From the NCBI GenBank assembly GCA_034336665.1, contig CM067591.1, positions 1,817,884-1,881,883 of the forward strand: a stretch of 64,000 bases of DNA, in the 5' to 3' direction. Both the position numbers and the translations under genes were made by a program. This DNA is from Luscinia megarhynchos. Lineage: Eukaryota; Chordata; Aves; Passeriformes; Turdidae. Shown here in pieces: positions 22,701 through 34,700 of this stretch. Numbering within the stretch: position 1 is the stretch's first letter; each line of letters opens with the position of its first letter. The notes beneath the pieces are model-generated. The model was not told the origin of the DNA. It saw nothing but the letters and a program-made list of their open reading frames with translations, and searched no databases.

Positions 22701-25700
22701 ACCCCAATCTCATCCCACTGGCCCATTGCCCCATTCCCCTGCTGCCCAGACCCCCAGTCCCCGTTCCCATCCATTGACCCCAATCTCATCCCACTGACCC
22801 CATTTCTCCCATTCCCCTCAGACCGCAGTCCCTCCCCAGTCCCCCATTCCCCCAGGCCCTGTTTCACGTCCTCGTGACCCGTTCCCATCCACTGACCCCA
22901 AACCCCGTCCACTGACCCCCATTGCCCATTCCCTCAGACCCCCATTCCCCCCAGACCCCCAGTCCCCCCCAGACCCCAGTCCCTCATTCCCATCCATTTC
23001 CCCAGTCCCCCATTCAGCTGGTCCTTCATGTGCCTTGTCATGCTTGATCCAAGTCATGACACGTCAGGACATCTTGACTCCATCAGATGTGGGACTGCCT
23101 CCATGAATATCATCGTCATGGAAATCATTGTCAATCGTCTCATCCATCTCCTCATCTGTCTCGTCCCTCATCAGGATCGTCATCATGATGTCTTCAAGTC
23201 TTAAGTCCCCAAAACCTCATCCCCAAAACCCGTCATTCCTTCTCCTCTTCATTCCCAAATTCCCTCCTCCACCTCTCCCAATCCCCTCATTCCTGCTCCT
23301 CTTCATTCCCAAATTCCCTCCTCCACCTCTCCCAATCCCCTCATTCCTTCTCCTCTCCATCCCCAAATTCCTTCCCTCCTCTTCCTCACCCCTAAACTTC
23401 CTCCTCCCTCCCCATTCCCATTTTTTGGTTCTGCTTCTGACCCTGCTGCTGGATCAGCTCCCGCAGTGGCTCCTGCAGCTGGGCTGGGGGCAGCTCCAGG
23501 AACGTGGCCACCAGCTGCAGCCCCTGGGCCTGTGCCAGGTACCAGCTCCTGGTGGCCCTCTGGGCTTGGGGGTCGCCCAGGGCCTGCAGCAGCAGGGCCA
23601 CGCCCTGATCCACCTGGGAAAATGGGGAAAAAGGGAAAAATGGGAGAAAATGGGGAGAAAATGGATTCAGGATCACAATTCAGCCCATCCCAACCCCATC
23701 ATCCCAGTCCTTTTATCCCATTCCAGTCCCATCCCAGCAGCAGGGCCACACCCTGATCCACCTGGGAGAAGGAAGGAAAATGGGAAAAAATGGGAGAAAA
23801 TGGATTCAGGATCACAATCCTGCCCATCCCAACCCCATCATCCCAGTCCTTTTATTCCAATCCCATAATTCCAATCCTTTTATCCTAATCCCCTTCCAGT
23901 AGCAGGGCCATGCCCTGATCCACCTGGGAAACTGGAGGGGAAAAAAAAGAGGTAAAAAAATAAAATAAAAAGGGGGAAAAAAAAGGGGGAAAAAAGGGGA
24001 AAAGGGGGAAAAAAGGGGGAAAAAAGGGGGAAAAAAGGGGGGAAAAAAAGGGGGAAAAAAAGAGGGAGGGGAAAAAAAGGGGGAGAAAAAAGGGGGAAAA
24101 AAGGGGAAAAAAAGGGGGAGAAAAAAGGGGGAAAAAAGGGGGAGGGGGAAAAAAGGGGGAAAAAAAAGGGGAAAAAAGGGGAAAAAAGGGGGAAAAAAAG
24201 GGGGAAAAAAGGGGGAGAAAAAAGGAGAAAAAAAGGGGAAAAAAGGGGGAGAAAAAGGGGGGAAAAGGGGGAAAGGGGGGGAAAAAGGGGGGAAAAAGGG
24301 GGGAAAAAAGGGGGAAAATGGATTAAGGACCCCATCCCAATCCTCCCACCCCACTGCCTTTATCCCCCCAGCCCCTGCTGGTTTATTTTCTGGCAGCCCC
24401 GGGATGTTTGCCTGGCTCTGGAGGCAGCAGAGCTCCGAGCGCAGCAGCAGCCGCAGGTGGCGCAGCAGCAGCCGGGAGTCCTCAGAGACACAGCCCTGCT
24501 CCTGCTGCAGGCACTGCTCCAGCTCCTCAGGGAACACCTGGGAGGGAAAGGAGGCAAAGGGAAAACAAGGGGAAAGGGGAAAAAAACACAAAGGGGAAGG
24601 GGAAAAAACACAAGGGGAAAGGGACAAAAACACAAGGGAAAGGGACAAAAACACAAGGGGAAGGGACAAAAACACAAAGGGGGAAAGGGGACAAAACACA
24701 AGGGGAAAGGGGACAAAAACACAAAGGGGGAAAGGGACAAAAACACAAGGGGGAAAGGGGACAAAACACTAGAGGGGGAAAGGGGACAAAAACACAAGGG
24801 GGAAAGGGAAAAAAACAAGGGGAAAGGGGAAAAAACAAGGGGAAAGGGGAGAAAAAACAAGGGGAAAGGGGAAAAAAACAAAGGGGAAAGGGGGAAAAAA
24901 CAAGGGGAAAGGGGGAAAAAAACAAGGGGGAAAGGGGAAAAAAACAAGGGGAAAGGGGAAAAAACAAAGGGGAAAGGGGAAAAAAAACAAGGGGGAAAGG
25001 GAAAAAACAAGGGGGAAAGGGGGAAAAAACACAAGGGAAAGGAAAAAACACAAGGGAAAGGGAAAAAACACAAGGAGGAAAGGGAAAAAACACAAGGGGA
25101 AAGGGAAAAAAACACAAGGGAAAGGGACAAAAACACAAGGGAAAGGGGACAAAAAACACAAGGGGGAAAGGGGAAAAAACAAGGGGGAAGGAAATAAAAA
25201 CGGGGAAAGATAATAAAAAAAGGGAGAAGGAAATAAAGGATGAAAGAAATAAAAAAGGGGGAAAGAAATAAAAAAGGGGGAAAGAAATAAAAAAGGGGGA
25301 AAGAAATAAAAAAGGGGGAAAGGGAGGGATGGAGGGAAAAGAGGGAATCAGAACCAGCACAGCCCAAACTCCAGCCTGGCAGGGATTTGGGATGCATCTG
25401 GATTTAGGATTCCCCAGATTTGGGAAGGACATTCCCAGATTTCCCAGGATTAGGATTCCCCTGGATTTGGGATTCCCCTGAGCCTGGGAAGGACATTCCG
25501 AGATTTCCCTGGACTTAGGATTCCCCTGGATTTATTCAGGATTCCCCAGGATTTATTCAGGATTCCCCAGGATTTATTCAGGATTTACCTGAGCCTGGGA
25601 AGGACATTCCCAGATTCCCCTGGACTTAGGATTCCCCTGGATTTATTCAGGATTCTCCAGGATTTATTCAGGATCCCCCAGGGTTTATTCAGGATTTACC

Positions 25701-28700
25701 TGGGCCTGGGAGGGACAGCCCAGCTGCAGCAGCAGCCGGCAGAGCTGGCTCTGGATTTATTTGGGATACCCCAGGATTTATTTAGGATCCCCCAGGGTTT
25801 ATTCAGGATCCCCCAGGGTTTATTCAGGATTTACCTGGGCCTGGGAGGGACAGCCCAGCTGCAGCAGCAGCCGGCAGAGCTGGCTCAGGGTGTTCGCTGT
25901 TCCCAGAGGGTCCCGGAGCTGCTGGCACAGGGCCCGGAGCAGCAGGAGGCTCTGCAGGGCCTGGATGGGCTGGGGGAGATACTGGGATCAACCCCAAACT
26001 GCCCTGGGATTGATCCCAAACCGCCCTGGGATTGATCCCAAACCATCCTGAGATCAACCCCAAACCATCCTGGGATCGACCCCAAACCACCCTGGGATCC
26101 ATCCCAAACCCACCCTGGGATCCATCCCAAACCCATCCCGGGATCCATCCCAAACCCACCCTGGGATCCATCCCAAACCCATCCCAGGATCCATCCCAAA
26201 CCCACCCTGGGATCCATCCCAAACCCATCCCGGGATCCATCCCAAACCCATCCCGGGATCCATCCCAAACCCATCCCAGGATCCATCCCAAACCACCCTG
26301 GGATCCATCCCAAACCCACCCTGGGATCCATCCCAAACCCATCCCGGGATCCATCCCAAACCCACCCTGGGATCCATCCCAAACCCATCCCAGGATCCAT
26401 CCCAAACCACCCTGGGATCCATCCCAAACCCATCCCGGGATCCATCCCAAACCCACCCTGGGATCCATCCCAAACCCATCCCGGGATCCATCCCAAACCC
26501 ATCCCAGGATCCATCCCAAACCCATCCCAGGGATCCATCCCAAACCACCCCTGGGATCCATCCCAAACCCACCCTGGGATCCATCCCAAACCCATCCAGG
26601 GATCCATCCCAAACCCACCCTGGGATCCATCCCAAACCCATCCCAGGGATCCATCCCAAACCACCCTGGGGATCCATCCCAAACCCATCCAGGGATCCAT
26701 CCCAAACCCACCCTGGGATCCATCCCAAACCCATCCCGGGATCCACCCCAAACCCATCCCAGGGGCATCCCAGGATCCCTGGCAAAACTTCCCCCCCTCC
26801 TCTTCCCCTCATCCCCAAATTCCCTCCCTCCTCCTCCTCCATCCCTGAACTCTCTCCTTCCTCCTCTTTTCCTCTCCAAACTTTCTCCCTCTTCTTGTTC
26901 CCAAATTCTTTCCCCCTTCCTCTTCCTCATCTCCAGCTTTTCCCCTCTTCCTCCTTATCCCAAATTCCCTCCTCATCCCAAACTCTCCTCTTCATCTCCA
27001 ATTCCCTTCTTTTCCTCATCCCAAATTCTCTCCCTGCTCCTCCTCATCCCAAAACTCTCTCCTCCTCCTCCTCTTCATCCCATTTATCCCAAACTCCCTC
27101 CTCTTCATCATCCCAAACTCCCTCCTCATCCCAAACTCTCTCCTTCCTCCTTTTCATCCCAAATTCTCTCTTCCTTATCCCAAATTCCCTCCTCCTCTTC
27201 CTTCTCATCCCAAAATTCTCCTTCCTCCTCTTCATCTCAAATTCCCTCCTTTTCCTTATCCCAAATTCCCGCTTCCTCCTTGTCCCAAAACTCTCCTTCC
27301 TCCTCTCCATCCCAAATTCCCTCCTTCTCTTCATCCCAAATTCCCTCCTTCTCTTCATCCCAAATTCCCTCTTCCTCCTCATCCCAAAACTCTTCCTCTT
27401 CTTCATCCCAAATTCCCTCCTCTTCTTCTTCATCCCAAATTCCCTCCTCTTCTTCTTCATCCCAAATTCCCTCCCTCCTCTTCATCCCAAACTCCCTCTT
27501 CCTTCCAAACTCTCTCCTTCTTCTTCATCCCAAATTCCCTCCTCTTCTTCTTCATCCCAAATTCCCTCCCTCCTCTTCATCCCAAACTCCCTCTTCCTTC
27601 CAAACTCTCTCCTTCTTCTTCATCCCAAATTCTCTTCCTCTTCCTCCTCATCCCAAGTCTCCTTCCTCTTCACCCCAAATTCCCTCCTTCCTCTTCATCC
27701 CAAATTCTCTCCCTCTTCCACCTCATCCCAAAGCCCTTTACTTCCTCCTCTTCATCCCAAATTCCCTCTTTATCCCAATTTCCCTCCTCTTCTTCATCCC
27801 AAATTCCCTCCTTTTCATCCCAAACTCCCTCTTCCTTTCAAACTCTCTCTCCTTCTTCTTCATCCCAAATTCTCTCCCTCCTCCACCTCATCCCAAAACT
27901 CTCCTTCCTCTTCATCCCAAATTCCCTCCTCTTCTTCATCCCAAATTCCCTCCCTCTTCCACCTCATCCCAAAGCACTTTTCTTCCTTCTCTTCATCCCA
28001 AATTCCCTCTTCTTTATCCCAAACTCCCTCCTCTTCTTCTTCATCCCAAACTCCCTCCTCTTCTTCTTCATCCCAAATTCCCTCCTCTTCTTCTTCATCC
28101 CAAATTCCTTCTTCTTCCTCATCCCAAATTCCCTCCCTCCTCCTCATCATCCCAAACTCCTTCCTCCTTCCAAACTGTCTCCCTCCTCCTCATCCCGAAT
28201 TCCCTCCCTCTTCCTCCTCCCCCTCCCTCCCCATCCCCCCAGGGATTTGGGAATTTGGGGAATTTTGGGAATTCAGCCCCACCTTGTCCTGGAGGCGGTA
28301 GAGGGAGCCCAGCAGCTGCAGGGAGCTCAGGGTCTGCTCGGGGCTGCGCACATCAGCAATTCCAGGATCTTCCAGCAGCTGCTTCCACAGGGAAAAGGCC
28401 TCATCCAGGGGTTGGGAGAGAGCTGGGGGCATCCCAAAAATAAAAAAATTAAAAAAAAGCTGTTCCCAAAGTGGGATCATCCTGGAAAAGTCATCCCAGG
28501 GACCCCCACTGATCCCAAAAACTCTCTCGGTGATCCTGGAAAAACCTTTTCCCACCCCTCCAGCATCCCAAAATTCCCCTTCCCACCCCTCCAGCATCCC
28601 AAAATTCCCCTTCCTGCCCCTCCAGGATTCCGAAAATCCCCTTCCCACCCCTCCAGGACCCCAAAATTCCCCTTCCTGCTCCTCCAGGAGCCCCACTGAT

Positions 28701-31700
28701 CCCAAAGTCCCCTTGGTGATCCTGGAAAAGCCTTTTCCTGTCTCTCCAGGACCCCAAAAATCCCATTTCTGCCCCTCCAGTACCCCCACTGATCCCAAAA
28801 TTCCCCTTCCTGCCCCTCCAGGACCTGCAGTGATGCCAAAAACCCCCTTGGTGAAGTCAAAAATTCCCCTTCCCAGCCCTCCAGGACCCCAAAATTCCCC
28901 TTCCTGCCCCTCCAGGACCCCCACTGATCCCAAAGTCTCCTTGGTGATCCTGGAAAAGCCTTGTCCCAGCCCTCCAGGAGCCCAAAAAATCCCCTTCTCA
29001 CCTCTTCAGGACCCCAAAATTCCCCTTACTATCCCTCCAGGACCCCCAGTGATCCCAAAAACCCTCTCGGTGATCCTGGAAAAGCCTTTTCCAAGCCCTC
29101 CAGCATCCCAAAATTCCCCTTCCCACCCCTCCAGGACCCCCAGTGATCCCAAAAATTCCCTTGGTGATCCCAAAAACTCCCTCGGTGATCCCAAAAATCC
29201 CCTTCCCAGCCCTCCAGGACCCCAAAATTCCCCTTCCTGCTCCCTCCAGGACCCGCAGTGATCCCAAAAACCCCCTTGCTGAACCCAAAGTTCCCCTTCC
29301 CAGCCCTCCAGGAGCCCAGTTCCCCTCCCCCGGGTCTCACCGCGCTCGGAGCCGAGGCTGCAGCAGATCCCGTCCCAGGGCTGCGGCCGCTGCCCCTCGG
29401 GGGGCTCGGGGGGCTCCGGCCCCCGGCCCTGCAGCCGCCCCCGCCGCTCCCGGGCCACGCTCTGGGGAGGGGACACATGGCCAGGGAGACTGGGAATGAC
29501 AGGGCTCAGCAGAACCCCAAAAATCCCAAAAAATCACAGCCCGGGAATGACAGAATTCACCAGAACCCCAAAAATCCCAAAAAATCGCAGGCTGGGAATG
29601 ACAGGATTCAGCAGAATCCCAAAAATCCCGGGAAAATCCAGGATTCACCAGAACCCCAAAAATCCCAAAAAATCGCAGGCTAGGAATTCCAGGATTCAGC
29701 AGAATCCCAAAAATCCCAGGAAAATTGCAGCCTGGGAAGTCCAGGATTCACCAAAACCCCAAAAATCCTGGGAAAATCCAGGATTCACCAGAACCCCAAA
29801 AATCCCAAAAAATCGCAGGCTGGGAATGACAGAGTTCACCAGAATCCTAAAAATCCCAAGAAAGTCACAGCCTGGGAAGTTCAGGATTCATCAGAACAGC
29901 AAAAATCCCGGAAAATCTCAGCCTGAGATGGGTTTGGGGCATGGAGGGAATTCCAGGACTCACCAAAATCCCAAAAATCCTGGGATAAATCACACCCCAG
30001 GAAGGGTTTGGGATGTGCTGGGAAATCCAGGATTCACCAAAATCCCAAAAATCCCAAAGTCACACCCTGGTATGGGTTTGGGACATGCAGGGAATTCCAG
30101 GATTCATCAGAATCCCAAAAATCCCGGGAAAATCACAGCCTGGGAAGTCCAGGATTCACCAAAATCCCAGGAAAAATCACCCCAGGAAGGGTTTTGAGCA
30201 CACAGAGAATTCCAGGATTCACCAAAATCCTGAGACAATCACCCTGGGAAATCTGAGCGAGCCAAAATCCCAAAAATCCTAGGAAAATCTCACTCCAGGA
30301 AGAGTTTGGGATGTGCTGGGAACTCCAGGATTCCCCAAAATCCCAGGAAAATCATCCCCAGGAAGGGTTTAGGAGATCCTGGGATCACCAGAATTCCCCA
30401 AAATCCTGGGAAAATCACCCTGGGAAATCTGGGTGAGCCAAAATCCCAAAAATTCCAGGAAAATCTTCCCCCAGGAAGGGTTTGAGGACCTGAGTGGGTT
30501 TGGGACACACAGGAAACTCCAGGATTTCCCCAAAATCCTGGGAAAATCATCCCAGGGAAGGATTTGGGGCATGCAGGGAATTCCAGGATTCCCCAAAATC
30601 CTGAGAAATTCACTCTGGGAAATCTGGGTGTCCCAAAATCCTGAGAAAATCCCTCGTGGGAAGGGTTTGGGGCATGCAGGGAATTCCAGGATTCTCTAAA
30701 ATCCTGGGAAATTCACCCTGGGAAATCTGGGTGAGCCAAAATCTCAAAAATCCTGGGAAAATTGCACCCCAGGAAGGGTTTAGGGCATGCAGGGCCTCCA
30801 GGATTATGCCAAAAATCTCAGGAAAATCATCCTGGGAAACCTGGGTGTCCCAAAATCCTGGGAAAATCCCTCGTGGGAAGGGTTTGGGGCATGCAGGGAA
30901 CTCCAGGATTTTCCCCAAGCCCCCCAAATCCCAGGAGAAGCCCCAGATCCCAGGAAAAGCCCCCCACCTTTTCCATGAGAGCCTCGAGGGTGCAGATGTG
31001 CAGCCAGAGCAGAGCCTGGGCACGCTCGTCCAGCAGCTGAGCCCGGATCTGGGAATTCCACAGCTGGGAATTCTGGGCCAGAGACTCCAGCAGCCTCAGG
31101 GACTCCTGGATGGCATCCAGGGCAGAGCTGTGGGGACAGGCATTCCCAAAATCCTGAGAACTGAGCCCAAAATCCTGAGAACTGAGCCCAAAATCCCAGG
31201 AATGGGATGGGGAAAATGGGAGAGGAGGAATTGAAGGACTGGGAGAATGGGATGGAGGAAATGGAATGGGAGATTTGGGTTAAGGGGATTGGGATGGGGG
31301 AGATTTGGGATTTGGGGTTGGGATCAGGATTGGGGTGTGGGGCCTTAGAAGCAGGGGAATGGGATGAGGGACTGGGATGAGAGATTGGGATCAGGATTGG
31401 GATGGATAAAATGGAGGGATGGGATCAGGACTGGGATGGGACGGGGATGGAGGAACGGGATCAGGATTGGGATCAGAACTGGGACAGAATGGATCAGGAT
31501 CAGGACTGGAATGGGATGGAGGAACAGGACTGGGATGGGGGAATGGGATCACGATTGGGATGGATAAAATGGAGGGATGGGATCAGGACTGGGATGGGAC
31601 GGGGATGGAGGAACGGGATCAGGATTGGGATCAGAACTGGGACAGAATGGATCAGGATCAGGACTGGAATGGGATGGAGGAACAGGACTGGGATGGGGGA

Positions 31701-34700
31701 ATGGGATCAGGATTGGGATGGGGGAACAGGATCAGGATTGGGATCATGATTGGGATGGAATGGAATGGGATCAGAACTGGGACCAGGATTTGGATCGGGG
31801 CTGGGATGGGGGAACAGGATCAGGATTGGGATCAGAACTGGCATAGGATGGAGGATTGGGATGGAATGGGATGGGGGATCAGAACTGGGATGGGATCAAA
31901 ACTGGGATAGGATGGAGGATTGGGATGGGGGAACAGGATCAGAACTGGGGTGGGGGATTGGGATGGGATGGAAGACTGGGATGGGGGAACAGGATCAGAA
32001 CTGGGATAGGATGGAGGATTGGGATGGGATCAGAACTGGCATAGAATAGAGGATTGGGATGGAATGGGATGGGGGATCAGAACTGGGATGGGATCAGGAC
32101 TGGGATGGAATGGGGGATCAAGAATGGGATGGAGGAACAGGATCAAGACTGGCATCAGGATTGGGACAATATGGAACAGGATCAGGACTGGGATAGGATG
32201 GAGAATTGGGATGGAATGGGATAGGGAATCAGAACTGGGATGGGATGAGAACTGGGATGGGAAGGCAGCACCCACCAGTCGGTGTGGGGAGCAAAGCTGT
32301 GGCTGCAGAGCAGCTGTGCCAGCTCCAGCAGCGCCACCGCCCTGGCCAGGCTGCGCCGGGGCTCCGCCATGCCGGGGGGGTCCCCAGCTCCGGGGGGGTC
32401 CCCGGTTCCAGGGGGGTCCCCGGTTCCAGGGGGGTCCCCGGTTCCAGGGGGGTCCCCAGCTCCGGGGGGGCCCCCCAGGGCCAGCAGGTCACACAGCACG
32501 CTGTAGCGCTCCGCGGCCGTGGGGCCCCGCAGCACTTTGTAGGCCTGCAGCTCCGCCAGCAGCAGCGACACCAGCGCGTCCCCAGGCAGGGCCTGGCCCT
32601 GGGAGTCGGCCCTGGGACTGCAGGGCGTCCCACAGGGTCCTGGGGAGAGGGACTGGCATCAGGGAAACGGGTCTGGCTGGGGTTGTGGGTGGCAGGGAGC
32701 TCCTGCCCACTGCTCCTTCCTCTGCCCCAGGGGGCTCCTGAATCCCCCATCCCACCATCCCATCCCATAGATCCCACCCCATCTACCCCACTCCCTCATC
32801 CCAATCCCTCCCATCCTACTCCAATCCCCCCATCCCATCCCTCCTATGCCAATCCCTCCATCCCATTCCAATCCTATTCTCCCCATCCCAATCCTCCCCT
32901 CCAAATTCTCCATCTCCCCACCCTAGTTCCCCCAATCCTCCCTTCCAATCCCTCCTCACAATCCCCTCATCCCATTCCCTCCATCAAAATCCCCCATCCC
33001 AATCCCTGATCCCATCCCAAATCCCCAAATCTCCCATCCCCTCACCGCAGCCGCAGCTCCTCCTCTCCCTGTTTGGCCGCCTCCATCTTGATCCTGGCCC
33101 AGAGCATCACGGGCTCGGCCACCAGGGAGCTGGGACGGCCCAGGACGGACTGGGAATGGAGCTCTGGGAACTGGGAACAGTGGGAATGAGTCCCAGATCC
33201 CTGGGAATGTGGCTCCAGTACCTGTGTCCCCAGCAGTGTGTCCCCAATCTCAGCAGTGTGTCCCCAGCACCTGGGATGGCTGGTGTCCCCAGCAGTGTCC
33301 CCAGTCCCCAGCAGTGTCCCCAGTACCTGGGATGGCTGGTGTCCCCAGCACAGTGGCCCCAGGGCCAGCAGCCACTGCCCCACGGCGTCCATGGCTCTCT
33401 GGTGCTGGCCCCGGCTGCGCCAGCTCTCCACCTGCAGCCTGAAACACCTGTGCAGCTGTGGGGAGAGGGGACAGCTCATCCCAGTGTGCCCAGTATGGCC
33501 AGGGATCCCAGTATGGCCAGGGACAGCTCGTCCTAGTGTGCCCAGTATGGCCAGGGATCCCAGTATGGCCAGAGACAGCTTGTCCCAGTGTGCCCAGTAT
33601 GGCCAGGGATCCCAGTGTGGCCAGGGATCTCCAATATGCCCTGTACTCCCAGTACCTCCAGTATCGCATCCCAATACCCCAGTATCCCATCCCAGTGTCC
33701 CCATCACCCCATCCCAGCACCCCCATCACCCCACCCCAGTGTCCCCCAGTATCCCACCCCAGCGTCCCATTCCAGTACCCTCAGCCCCCCCATCCCAGTA
33801 ACCCCCGTGCGTGCATGCCCCATCCCAGTATCCTCAGCCGCCTATTCCAGTGTCCCCAGTATCCCATCCCCAGTATCCCCAGTACCCCAGTATCCCGTCC
33901 CCAGTATCCCCAGTGCCCCATCGCCCCATCCCAGTGTGCCCAGTATCCCCAGTATCCCGTCCCCAGTGTCCCCAGTGCCCCATCCCAGTGTGCCCAGTAT
34001 CCCCAGTGTCCCCAGCCCCCCCCAGTACCCTGTCGGCGGTCACTCCAGGCCAGCCGTAGCCGTGTCCATCCAGCACTGCCCGGCACAGGGGCTCGCACAC
34101 GGCTCCGGCCGCGTCCGGCAGGGCCCGGCCCTGCAGCGCCTGCGCCAGGCGGGAGGCGGCCGCAGCTGGGGCCGGGCAGAGGGACCGACGGGGCAGAGGG
34201 ACAAATGGGGCAGAGTGACCAACAGGGCAGAGGGGGCAGAGTGACCAATGGGGCAGAGGGGGCAGAGTGACCAACGGGGCAGGGAGGGGACACTGAGTGA
34301 CCCCTCCTCATCCAGGGCCGATCCCGACCCCCCAGATATGGAGTGACTGCCTGGACACTGGGATGGGGAACACAGAGTGACCCCCCCCAGGACATGGGAT
34401 GACCCCCTGGACACAGAGTGACCCCCACAGGACATGGAGTGACCCCCTGGACACTGGGATGGGGCACACAGAGTGACCCCCCAGGACATGGAATGACCCC
34501 CTGGACACAGAGTGACCCCCCAGGACATGGGGGATGAGGACACAGAGCCCTGGGGTGGCACTGACCCCTGACGACCCGGGATGGGGACAGGGGTGGCACT
34601 GGGGATGGGGACACTGGGGACAGAGGGTGGCACTGACCAGTGACATCGAGGAATTTGCCCCTCTCAGCCTCGGGCAGCCCCTCCAGCCCCTCCAGCATCC

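Noticed and set aside
24360..25432. Phe/Pro/Leu-rich frames that look like membrane protein
   Set aside because: Translation of a GGGGAAAGG purine array on the opposite strand; no real hydrophobic gene.
26032..28443. 803-codon plus-strand open frame
   Set aside because: It is only the 23-bp and pyrimidine-rich minisatellites of ESPL1 intron 11 read without stops; no domain and no splice logic.
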